Of a stretch of 60,734 nt of DNA, positions 53,129-60,734 are shown in pieces. The stretch comes from Niastella populi. GTDB taxonomy: Bacteria; Bacteroidota; Bacteroidia; Chitinophagales; Chitinophagaceae. Numbering within the stretch: the first letter of the stretch is position 1; every line of letters starts with the position of its first letter. Below the pieces are notes generated by a model. It saw nothing but the letters and a program-made list of their open reading frames with translations. It ran no database searches and was not told the DNA's origin. The stretch covers positions 1-60,734 of the forward strand of contig NZ_LWBP01000214.1 of the NCBI RefSeq assembly GCF_002078015.1, given 5' to 3'. A program made the translations under genes and the position numbers.

Positions 53129-55390
53129 ATGACTAGAATACACTCAATCAAACGCTTTCTGCTTCCCGTCTTTTTAACCATTACAGCAAATACATGGGCT
53201 CAGTCTTATAATTGGCAAAACGTAAAGATCGGGGGCGGAGGTTTCGTCACCGGCCTCGTTTTTAATCCCTCTCAAAGCAATTTATTATATGCGCGTACAG
53301 ATGTAGGTGGCGCTTACCGCTGGGATGCAGCTACCGGTAAATGGATACCCCTGACAGATTTCATGGGACAGGATGAGGAAACCTATTCAGGAGTATTAAG
53401 TATAGCTACCGATCCCGGTGACGTGAACAGGGTATATATGGCCGCCGGATTGTATACAGCTTCCTGGGCCGGTAATGGTGCAGTGTTTTCATCAACTGAT
53501 AAAGGGAGTACATGGACGAGGCACGATCTCACCATTAAACTGGGTGGTAATGAAGACGGCCGGAATAGCGGCGAGCGGCTGGTAGTCGATCCAAATTCAG
53601 GTAACATGCTGTTCCTTGGGTCCAGTAAAGATGGTTTATGGAGTAGTATCAACTATGGCAGCACCTGGAGCAAGGTAAATAGTTTTCCTGTATCCACATT
53701 CAGCGGGGCAGGGGTATCGTTTGTGCTTTTTGACAAAAGCACAGGGACAGCCGGTAATGCAACACAAACCATTTATGTAGGTATAATGCAAACAGGTACC
53801 AACCTGTATAAAAGTACAAATGGAGGTGTAACCTGGACTGCTGTGCCTGGTCAGCCCACTACGCTTATGCCTTTGCAGGGTGTACTGGCATCAGATGGTA
53901 ATATGTACATCACGTATGCTGACAATCCGGGGCCAAATAATATAACAACGGGTACCGTATACAAACTTAATACACCAACTAATTTATGGACGCAACTGCC
54001 TCTTCCGGCAGGCCAGGGAGGTTTTTCAGGAGTAAGCGTCGATGCCTCCAATGCCAACACTATATTGGTCAGTACCTTAGATCGCTGGTGGCCGCGAGAT
54101 GAAATATACCGTAGTACCGACGGCGGTAATACCTGGACGGCCCTGCTCACCACAGCTACCTGGGATCAGTCTTCGGCCCCTTATACCTCCGGTTATACAG
54201 CGCACTGGATCGGAGATGTTGAAATTGACCCTTTTGATAATACAAAGGCATGGTTTGTTACCGGTTATGGCGTATATCGTACAAACAATATTACCGCTGT
54301 ACCGGTTACATGGACGTTTCAGAACAATGGGCTGGAACAACTGGTAGCCCTGTCACTTGCAAGTCCCGCATCGGGCGTACCGTTGTTAAGCGCCGTTGGC
54401 GACCATGACGGTTTCAGACATATAGATCTGGCTATCTCTCCGGTGGCCGGAAAGTATAATCCATCTTATGGCACCAACGGTAGTATTGATGTAGGGCAAA
54501 GTAATTCAGATTATGTAGCTAGAACTCACTACAACAGCGGTGTTAATTTCGGCGCTTATTCAACAAACCAGGGTCTCAGCTGGACAAGTTTCGGCAGCTA
54601 TCCGGCAGGTACGAACGGGCCGGGAAGTATCGCTTTATCCGCCAATGCAGCAACAATGCTGTGGTCGCCCAATGGAGCAGCGGCAGTTTATTACTCAACC
54701 AACAATGGCACTACGTGGACGGCTGCTACCGGCATCAGCAATGGCGAGGCTATTACAGGTGATAAGGTAAACAGTAATAAATTTTACGGGTATAATGCTA
54801 CAACGGGCGTCTTCCATGTAAGCACCAATGCAGGCATATCATTCTCCAATGGCGCAACCGGCCTGCCAACATTGCAAAGCTGGGAGTTGTGGATGGCACA
54901 GGCAAGCGCTGTTTTTGGTGTTGAAGGAGATGTTTGGATTACCAGCGGATATAACGGTTTGTATCACTCGGTGAACAGCGGCGCTTCATTTACAAAAATA
55001 AGTGGTGTGGATGCAGCCTATAAAGTGGCATTTGGCAAAGCAGCAACTGGCGCTACCTATCCCGCCATTTATATACAGGGTAGAATTGCAGGTACGTACG
55101 GCTTTTATCGCTCCATCGATGGTGGAAGTACTTGGGCCCGCATCAATGATGCCAGTCATAACTATTTAGGTGTTCGTTCCTTTACAGCTGATCCTAAAAC
55201 ATTTGGCCGTGTTTATATAGGCACCAGCGGCCGCGGTATCATCTACGGTGATGATCCCGTTGCATTACCTGTGTTATTTTCTTCTGTTAGTGTTACAACG
55301 AGAACCGCAATCAATACCACATATGCTGATATAAAATGGAATACTTCCTATGAAAACAATGTCGCTTGGTTTGCTGTAAAAAAAGCATAG
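53129..55390 (+). CDS. GH74-type glycoside hydrolase (xyloglucanase-like), split by a frameshift
   Basis: 753 residues from the ATG at 53129. A signal peptide (FLLPVFLTITANTWAQ) is followed by two seven-bladed propellers with repeated SxDxGxTW (BNR-type) motifs: SSTDKGSTWTR, SINYGSTWSKV, STDGGNTWTAL and others. The GH74 catalytic acids are in place: Asp in ARTDVGGAYRW and Asp in WIGDVEIDPFD. Such enzymes cut xyloglucan or related beta-glucans outside the cell. The frame stops at TAG just after an A7 run; the T9SS tail continues in the -1 frame (55384-55833). No SusC/D genes are adjacent. Confidence 0.85.
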   Translation: MTRIHSIKRFLLPVFLTITANTWAQSYNWQNVKIGGGGFVTGLVFNPSQSNLLYARTDVGGAYRWDAATGKWIPLTDFMGQDEETYSGVLSIATDPGDVNRVYMAAGLYTASWAGNGAVFSSTDKGSTWTRHDLTIKLGGNEDGRNSGERLVVDPNSGNMLFLGSSKDGLWSSINYGSTWSKVNSFPVSTFSGAGVSFVLFDKSTGTAGNATQTIYVGIMQTGTNLYKSTNGGVTWTAVPGQPTTLMPLQGVLASDGNMYITYADNPGPNNITTGTVYKLNTPTNLWTQLPLPAGQGGFSGVSVDASNANTILVSTLDRWWPRDEIYRSTDGGNTWTALLTTATWDQSSAPYTSGYTAHWIGDVEIDPFDNTKAWFVTGYGVYRTNNITAVPVTWTFQNNGLEQLVALSLASPASGVPLLSAVGDHDGFRHIDLAISPVAGKYNPSYGTNGSIDVGQSNSDYVARTHYNSGVNFGAYSTNQGLSWTSFGSYPAGTNGPGSIALSANAATMLWSPNGAAAVYYSTNNGTTWTAATGISNGEAITGDKVNSNKFYGYNATTGVFHVSTNAGISFSNGATGLPTLQSWELWMAQASAVFGVEGDVWITSGYNGLYHSVNSGASFTKISGVDAAYKVAFGKAATGATYPAIYIQGRIAGTYGFYRSIDGGSTWARINDASHNYLGVRSFTADPKTFGRVYIGTSGRGIIYGDDPVALPVLFSSVSVTTRTAINTTYADIKWNTSYENNVAWFAVKKA

Positions 55391-55833
55391 AGGGGGGTGA
55401 ATGGAAGGAATTAGGCCGGGTTAACAGTAACCTGCTTCATTCGTATATGTACAGCGATGATATTACTACATTAAACGGGTCGGTATTTTACCGGATCAAA
55501 GAAGTGGCTTATGATAATACATTTAAATATAGTTCTGCTGTTTCATTGCGCCGTACCGCAGTAAGCTATACCAAAGTGAGTATAAGCCCTAATCCGCCTG
55601 CAGGCAATGTAATAAAAATAACTATTAGCAGCCCTGCGACCCAATCTATAGTCATCCGATTACTGGATGTAACCGGGCGAATTATCCATTCAAGTTCCCT
55701 TATTGGCATTTCAAATGGAAATAATGTTATTGAATTGCCTCCCATCCCGTCTGTTAAAGGAAGTATAGGTTTTATTGAAGTGTTGAATGCAGCACAAAAC
55801 AAACGAATAGAGGTGATCAAACTTGTTTTTTAA
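55384..55833 (+). pseudogene. C-terminal T9SS sorting part of the GH74-type protein, -1 frame
   Basis: In the -1 frame the text continues from AVKK into SIEGGEWKELGRVNSNLLHS, then a fibronectin-like segment, VSISPNPPAGNVIKITISSP and the sorting tail ending RIEVIKLVF. A -1 shift on A-AAA-AAA-G at 55378-55385 reads straight into it. Either a base is missing (mutation or sequencing) or the full-length protein is made by slippage. Confidence 0.75.
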
Positions 55834-56270
55834 AAGCAGGGCGTTGAGTTTCTGAAAAACGATCGCTTCGTGATATAATTTATTTAGTTGCGCATCTGTA
55901 GTGAACCAGTGATTGGAAATTGGTGCCGTTGGCCTTTTCCATTTTCTGCTCATTCAATGGTTTGAAAATTACGCCAAACCAGAGACTCTCAGAATTAGTT
56001 AACGAAGAGGATTTTTTAGTAAGCAGATGCTTTGGCTGTTGATAGAATGTGTAATAGCCATGATTTTTTCTTTATTGTATTGGAAGTTTACCAGCCAATG
56101 AGAACCGGGTGTTCTCCAAACATAGCTCTCCCTGATAACTTTTGACAGCGCATTTCGCCAGCAATGTTTTTGTTGGTGGAAATGCGCCCGCACAGTCATC
56201 GATTGAGACTTTAAGATGTAAGTTCCGGAATGTTTATAGTCCGAAACTTACAATCGGTTTTAGTAATTAT
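55834..56270. other. Gap with methyltransferase remnant
   Basis: 437 nt downstream of the GH74 gene. It contains the N-terminal stump of a third cassette-type methyltransferase (55846-55953, minus strand). The rest (55954-56270) has no recognised gene. Confidence 0.45.
55846..55953 (-). pseudogene. N-terminal stump of a third methyltransferase of the 38-40 kb family
   Basis: The minus-strand frame from the ATG at 55953 reads ISNHWFTTDAQLNKLYHEAI and QKL. The two cassette methyltransferases open with IHKWFRTDSTLNRLFPDSIQ and LENWFSADATLHQLYPESIR, so W-F-x-x-D-x-x-L-x-x-L-x-x-x-(A/S)-I and the spacing are shared. After about 35 residues the similarity ends at the 3' end of the GH74 gene; the SAM-binding core is gone. 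Confidence 0.55.
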
Positions 56271-57092
56271 CTATTGCTGTATGAATTCCAATATATCTTT
56301 GTTGATAGTTTCTGCCTCTGTTGTAGGCATTCCATGTGAATATCCTGGATAAGTGATCAGTTTACCCTTCTTAAGCAATGTTGCTGCTTTTAAAGCCGTG
56401 GTTTTATACGGGACGATCTGATCGTCTTCGCCATGCAGAATCAAAACCGGAATGTCTATATTTTTCAGGTCTTCTGTAAAATTGGTTTCAGAGAAAGCTT
56501 TAACACAGTCGTAATGGGCTTTAATACCCCCCATCATTCCTTGTCTCCACCAATTGTCCTGAATGCCTTTTTTAACGTTTGCACCTTCACGGTTATAGCC
56601 ATAAAAGGGGTAAGTAAGGTCTTGATAAAACTGCTGTCTGTTATGTGCCGTATTCTTTCTGATGTCATCAAAAACAGCTAACGGCACACCGTCGGGGTTG
56701 TTTTCATCTGCTATCATATAAGGTGTTACAGCGCTTACCAATACGGCTTTTGCTGCTTTCCCTTTACCGAATTTATTTATATAGCGAACCACTTCACCAC
56801 CGCCTGTTGAGTGTCCTACATGTATAACATTTTCCAATTTGAGATACGCAACCAGTTGGGCGACATCTGATGCGTAGGTATCCATTTCGTTTCCCTGATA
56901 AGTTTGAGTAGAACGCCCATGTCCTCTTCTGTCATGTGCAATTACTCTAAATCCTTTTTCAAGGAAGAAAAACAGTTGAGCATCCCAGTCATCGCTGCTA
57001 AGTGGCCATCCATGGTGAAACATAATAGGCTGTCCTGTTCCCCAGTCTTTGTAAAAGATCTCTGTACCGTCTTTTAATTTTAATGTGTTCAT
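56271..57092 (-). CDS. Alpha/beta hydrolase (non-haem chloroperoxidase/esterase type)
   Basis: 273 residues, the normal length. The nucleophile elbow is GHSTGGG (Ser95), the acid is the Asp of ILHGEDDQIVPY, and the His is YSHG (His253). The oxyanion region reads FHHGWPLSSDDW, and AHDRRGHGRS follows the family pattern. These cofactor-free enzymes act as esterases, and many can also perhydrolyse acids; the true substrate is unknown. No signal peptide is seen. It is divergent from a Crp/Fnr stump, with a perfect palindrome in between. Confidence 0.92.
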   Translation of the reverse strand: MNTLKLKDGTEIFYKDWGTGQPIMFHHGWPLSSDDWDAQLFFFLEKGFRVIAHDRRGHGRSTQTYQGNEMDTYASDVAQLVAYLKLENVIHVGHSTGGGEVVRYINKFGKGKAAKAVLVSAVTPYMIADENNPDGVPLAVFDDIRKNTAHNRQQFYQDLTYPFYGYNREGANVKKGIQDNWWRQGMMGGIKAHYDCVKAFSETNFTEDLKNIDIPVLILHGEDDQIVPYKTTALKAATLLKKGKLITYPGYSHGMPTTEAETINKDILEFIQQ

Positions 57093-57277
57093 GATGTTTG
57101 ATTTAAATTTACCTGTTAAGTTAGGTTGTTTTTGATTTTAAATTATTCCTGCCAATTTATTCCCTCCCGAAACTGTCGGCAAGATGTCGCGTGCAGAGAT
57201 GAAAGTGTCCGCAGATCCGGATCGTGCTGCCGGCCGGGTAAGGGGATACTCGCCTGGACCAGTTAGTATTGTCATTT

Positions 57278-57293
57278 TTTACCATATGGTAAA
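57278..57293. promoter_or_regulatory. Perfect 16-bp palindrome TTTACCATATGGTAAA
   Basis: A perfect palindrome without spacer, 34 nt before the start of the Crp/Fnr stump and 186 nt before the divergent hydrolase start. It is likely an operator. Confidence 0.6.
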
Positions 57294-57326
57294 TGTTTTC
57301 CCTGAAATTATTGTGATCTTTATTAC

Positions 57327-57506
57327 ATGCAAGAGCTCCTTGATTATTTACAGCAATTCGATACCCTGAATGAACAGCAGGCGGAACTCGTGACCAGCAA
57401 AGCCAACCTCCTCGAACTTCCGAAAGAGACCTACTTTTCCGAAGCAGGCAAAATGCCTAAGCAGATCGGCTTCAGCACAATAGAAAATCAACTCCAACGG
57501 CAATAG
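57327..57506 (+). pseudogene. N-terminal stump of a Crp/Fnr-family regulator
   Basis: A 59-codon frame reads LLDYLQQFDTLNEQQAELVTSKANLLELPKETYFSEAGKMPKQIGF and then diverges and stops. The pattern LxxYxxLxxxExxLLxxxxxxxxLxKxxxFxxAGxxPxxIGF is the opening of Bacteroidota Crp/Fnr regulators. The rest of the effector domain and the HTH are missing. Confidence 0.65.
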
Positions 57507-57672
57507 CGGTTTTGTTGCAGCAAAGGATATAGACGTAGTACATGGCAAACTATGTTTGATTCACAAAATGCTACTATGCCTTTATTTGTTTAGCGGACTG
57601 CGTCCGTGCACCGACGCTGAAGCTCTGGCGTAAGCGTCCGAAGCTCGCCGGGAAATCAGTGGGTTCGTGATT

Positions 57673-57718
57673 AAAAGAAAAACCCGCCTACGTCGGCTTT
57701 GGCGGGCGAAGGCGGGCT
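57673..57718 (-). terminator. GC-rich hairpin with T-tract (minus strand)
   Basis: CCCGCC (57683-57688) can pair with GGCGGG at 57701-57706 or 57711-57716. On the minus strand it is followed by TTTTTCTTTT. This kind of CCCGCC...GGCGGG word occurs as a repeat in many Bacteroidota genomes. Confidence 0.45.
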
Positions 57719-57795
57719 GTAGGTTACAACTTTCGAACCGGTTTGTCGCTGATCTTAATAAAATTTTAAATTTTTACAATGAGTATTTGGCAAAG

Positions 57796-57854
57796 ATTCA
57801 AACATCGACGTGATAAAAATATATGTGCGGTGATGGGGACTGTGTTCGAACAAA
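57796..57854. repeat. Dispersed repeat copy B
   Basis: It matches copy A at 51447-51507 in ATTC, CAAAC/AAACA, ATATAT, CGGTGATGxGGA and GTTCGAACAAA. It lies just before the RHS pseudogene. Confidence 0.5.
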
Positions 57855-57869
57855 AAAATAATTCTAAAC

Positions 57870-60054
57870 AGGGACAGTTCCAGTTTTATTAACGACGTCG
57901 TTTCCGATCGGCCAAAAGATTAGGTGATCATTGAACAAACCGTTGAAAATGCCCGCGCCAGCCATGCACTACTGCGTTTGCCAGCTATTATAACCAGCAG
58001 CAGCAAACCAGTTATACCTGGTCGCAAATCGACAGCGTATATGCTTCTAAAAATCTAACGCTGAATATTTGTGATTCGTCAGCCCAATTACTTACGCTTT
58101 GCGGTAAAACCGAACCGGTATTTGCACCCGCAGTTTTAAACCAGCATTCGAATTGTGATGACAGTACTTTGTTTGCGCATTCAACCGGCACGGTGCTGTA
58201 CGACGCTTACCGCGATTCATTAATAAGCAGTTTCAACGACCGGTACCTGGCCAAATGTTTGAACGCCCGCTACAATGAAACGTTCACTGTATACCAGCCC
58301 GTCAACGAATATCACCACACACTTTATTATTACGATCAGGCCGATAATTTGATAAAAACGGTACCGCCGGCCGGCATCGATATAAGCAAGTTTGCTTATG
58401 CTCGTGCTTGGTCCGATTCGGTAATTGTCGCCAGGCGCAACAAACAAATGCTAACGCCGAACCATACGTTACCAACGCAGTACCGGTACAATACCTTAAA
58501 CCAGGTAATTGCACAGCAATCACCCGATGGCGGATTGTCGGAATTCTGGTACGACCGGTTAGGCAGGTTGGCTATCAGTCGTAATGCCAGGAAAAAAGGA
58601 GCCAGTGCAACAGAGGAAGGACGTTTATACAGTTATACAAAGTATGATTCACTGGGCCGTATTACGGAGGTAGGGCAGGTAAAAAACACCAGCGGTAACG
58701 GCGCCATGACGGACGCCATCAGCCGCAACCAGCCGGTGTTGGACAGTTGGATGGCAACATTATATAATCGCAGGGGCCAGATCACCAATACGGTTTATGA
58801 TCTGCCTTATCCGGGTTTTATTGGTATTGGCGATCCCCGGCTGGTTATTGAGCAAAAGAACCTGCGCAACCGGGTAAGTTATACCACGCTCACCGATATG
58901 GGTACCAGCAATGCCCATAACCAGGGCACGTTTTATACCTACGACATATTGGGTAATGTAGGCTGGCTGTTGCAGGACTACGGCAGTGACAGTTACACCG
59001 CCATGGCCAATGTAATGAATAAGAACGGCAACCGCTGGAAAAAGACCGGTTATAAATATGACCTCATCAGCGGTAAGGTGAATATGGTCATGTACCAGTA
59101 TGGATGGGGTGATGGATTTTTTCACCGGTACAGTTACGATGCCGAGAACCGTTTAACGCTGGTAGAAACCAGTAAAGACAGCCTGGTATGGGAAAAAGAA
59201 GCCCGCTACGAATAATACCGGCATGGACTATTAGCACGCGTAACCCTCGGAGAGCAACATAGCTTGTCCCGACTTCAGTCGGGATACAGGGAATTGACTA
59301 TGCCTATACACTGCAAGGCTGGTTAAAAGGCATCAATAGCACAGGCGGCACGGATCCATTCGACATGGGCGGGGATGGAAGGTACAGCAGCCTCAACCGC
59401 TTTACCGCCAAAGACGCTATTGGGCTTTCACTCAACTATTTTGGCAATGACTATACGGCCTTAAACGGTACACCATTCCCTGGTTATAGCGGCTACCTAT
59501 CAACCAGTTTCCGGCGATTGTACAATGGGAACATGAGCAGCAGCAGTGTTTATCAACGCAAGTTCGATGGTGAGCCGGGCGGGCCGTTGATCTTTTATAA
59601 TTACAAATATAACCAGTTAAACCGGTTAACGGGGCAGGATGCGTACAATGGATATAACAGCACAACAAACAGTTGGGCCGAGCTAACGGTGATGGGGGAG
59701 AACCTGAAAGAACGGATCTCTTATGATGCCAATGGAAATATTCAAAAGCACCTGCGTAAGAGCATCACCGGTACGGCGGCGCATATGGATAGCCTTCGGT
59801 ATTACTATTATGGAGGCACCATTAAATTAAAACGGATCACAGATAGCGTACCAACGAATGGTTATACGCACGCTGATGGTTTTATAATAGATATCGATGG
59901 CCAGCCCGATAACAATTACGTATACGATGCTATTGGCAACCTGATAAAAGACAGTACCGAAAAGATCACAGCCATAAAATGGAATGTGTATGGCAAAATA
60001 ACGGAGATAACCCGAATACCCACTGCGCAGGTACCGGTTGCGTTTACTGGATAA
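57870..60054 (+). pseudogene. RHS-repeat surface protein gene, multiply broken
   Basis: Three readable parts. About 57870-58168 carries a stop codon near 57921 and an apparent one-base loss near 58020 (QQQQTSYT / SQIDSVYASKN). 58169-59215 is the main frame with RHS-like YD repeats (YRYNTLNQVIAQQSPDGG, YDRLGRLAISRN, YDSLGRITEVGQ, YDAENRLTLVE). 59365-60054 continues with YNQLNRLTGQDAYNG, YDANGNIQKH and YDAIGNLIKD. Between the last two parts, codon 59213 is TAA where TAT would give the expected EYYRHG, and a 26-nt hairpin is inserted at 59261-59286. The RHS core and any toxin tip are absent; sequence ends abruptly after 60054. Confidence 0.8.
59261..59286 (+). mobile_element. 26-nt hairpin insertion inside the RHS gene
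   Basis: The reading frame ...GEQH (to 59260) continues at 59287 as QGIDYAYTLQGWLKGINS if these 26 nt are removed. The inserted text is AG, CTTGTCCCGA, CTTCAG and TCGGGATA, a hairpin like that at 21150-21172. It is a clean small insertion of a repeat element. Confidence 0.65.
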
Positions 60055-60162
60055 AGACTACAACTATGTATTTTCCGCTCATCTTTATTTGCAAATTGCT
60101 AAAACTATCGAACACCCCACTATAGTCATAGATATTGTAGATTCCTATCAAAAGCGATATTA

Positions 60163-60734
60163 TTATAGAGCCGTTAATTGGGGGCGCACACTTTTAGTTT
60201 GTTTCAAAATTAGCAATGGTCTCAGAGAAATGGAGCAATATATCGAAGAGCCATCAGGGCTATATGACACAGCCAGATTTCTGCCTTCAATTTTTCTTTT
60301 ACCCCCAACACCTATAGCTATATAGGGTCCAACGCCAAAAAAGAAATTTGATTTAAGTGATTCAAGGGGTATTTTTATTGCGACATTAACCAGAATCTCT
60401 ATGTAAAAAGCGTTGGCTGTAACTTTATAGTAGAAATTATCATTTGTATTGCCGCTTTGAATTTTTGAGCCTTTGCCAGTAAACAAGATCCCTGGTTGAA
60501 TTGCCAAAACCTTTGCAAGACTTATATCACCCATAATACCTACATGAAATGAAGTTAACATGGTAGCTTTATCTACTTCACCATTTTTATTATAAGATAC
60601 GTTGGCAAAATTAACACCACCTTTTAACCAGGCAGCATCGGTTTGAGCGAATAGGGGAAGGCTAAAGCAACTGATGATATAAAAATTAATTACTGTTTTT
60701 AAAAGTATATTTAATTCTATTTTGTCAAATTCGT
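60163..60734 (-). CDS. Outer-membrane beta-barrel protein (PorT-like), 5' end outside the window
   Basis: The frame is open to the right edge. A signal peptide (LLKTVINFYIISCFSLPLFAQ) is followed by DAAWLKGGVNFANVSYNKNG, SFHVGIMGDISLAKVLAIQPGILFTGKGSK, NAFYIEILVNVAIKIPL and FFFGVGPYIAIGVGGKRK. This is the strand pattern of PorT-family outer-membrane proteins (GGxNFAxxS, IQPxILFTxKG, GxGPYIAxGxGGK). The last 30 residues (YCSISLRPLLILK...) do not fit a closing beta strand, so the C-terminus may be damaged. No start codon is visible before the edge. Confidence 0.7.
   Translation of the reverse strand, partial: EFDKIELNILLKTVINFYIISCFSLPLFAQTDAAWLKGGVNFANVSYNKNGEVDKATMLTSFHVGIMGDISLAKVLAIQPGILFTGKGSKIQSGNTNDNFYYKVTANAFYIEILVNVAIKIPLESLKSNFFFGVGPYIAIGVGGKRKIEGRNLAVSYSPDGSSIYCSISLRPLLILKQTKSVRPQLTAL

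Larger units (their letters stand above)
57507..57869. other. Gap with GC-rich hairpins and dispersed repeat B
   Basis: It contains a GC-rich hairpin block: ACGCTGAAGC...GCGTCCG near 57620-57645, then CCCGCCTACGTCGGC...GGCGGG near 57683-57716. Repeat copy B (57796-57854) follows. No gene was recognised. Confidence 0.45.

Noticed and set aside
55999-56199. 66-codon minus-strand frame upstream of the methyltransferase stump
   Set aside because: No recognisable family, and composition does not separate it from chance.
57870-60054. RHS gene considered as an active polymorphic toxin system
   Set aside because: Frame broken at several points, no core or toxin domain, and no immunity gene behind it.
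60038-60325. Plus-strand open frame after the RHS pseudogene, considered as an RHS toxin tip
   Set aside because: It is antisense to the PorT-like gene, whose strand-specific pattern is far more convincing, and it lacks an RHS core in front.

Overview
The window looks like a chromosomal piece of a Bacteroidota bacterium, most likely of the family Chitinophagaceae (Niastella or Chitinophaga type). The evidence is lipoproteins with SC or AC lipoboxes, two secreted proteins with type IX secretion (T9SS) tails, a Bacteroidota-type futalosine-pathway enzyme (MqnE), an HU/CCDC81-type envelope protein, very few Shine-Dalgarno sequences, and several -7 boxes of the form TAnnTTTG. One promoter is a textbook TTTG-N19-TATATTTG (51142-51172). 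I saw no rRNA, tRNA, CRISPR array, intact transposase or prophage.

Layout. 1-1006: a terminator palindrome, an outer-membrane barrel gene and the stump of an APC amino-acid permease. 1.1-16.5 kb: mostly housekeeping genes (cupin, HU/SPOR envelope protein, FKBP lipoprotein, L-serine dehydratase, mqnE, nupC, a surface lipoprotein, two thioredoxins, dnaE, an NlpC/P60 hydrolase). 16.8-31.7 kb: orphan HATPase, polysaccharide flippase, M1 peptidase, peptide-binding lipoprotein, msrA, a MutS2-like protein without Smr domain, an ExbD-like lipoprotein, a CBS protein, and a GlxA-type regulator overlapping a serine hydrolase. 31.8-36.4 kb: a TolC/HlyD/ABC exporter operon behind a compound palindromic operator. 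36.5-40.9 kb: a SulP transporter, then the most unusual block: a Crp/Fnr regulator upstream of methyltransferase, GcvH-like protein and methyltransferase. The two methyltransferases are paralogues of identical length (202 aa), and the GcvH-like protein lacks the lipoyl lysine. 41.5-42.5 kb: an ECF sigma factor overlapping a membrane protein. 42.6-47.1 kb: a large T9SS surface protein, a voltage-sensor ion channel with an atypical pore, and an HD hydrolase.

From about 46 kb to the right edge the region decays. It holds a MerR stump, a membrane-protein stump, an S41 peptidase split by a missing A, a GH74-type glycosidase split at an A7 run, the N-terminal stump of a third methyltransferase of the cassette family, a Crp/Fnr stump beside a palindrome, and an RHS gene broken by a stop codon and by a clean 26-nt hairpin insertion. 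A similar hairpin lies at 21150-21172, which suggests a very small mobile repeat.

A second genome-wide trait is that many intergenic gaps are filled by locally different short-word repeats, often with a reverse-complementary block at the other side, so they can fold into long imperfect hairpins. One such word tract appears to have become the signal-peptide coding sequence of the M1 peptidase.

All assignments come from reading the sequence and remembered family features. No database search was run.
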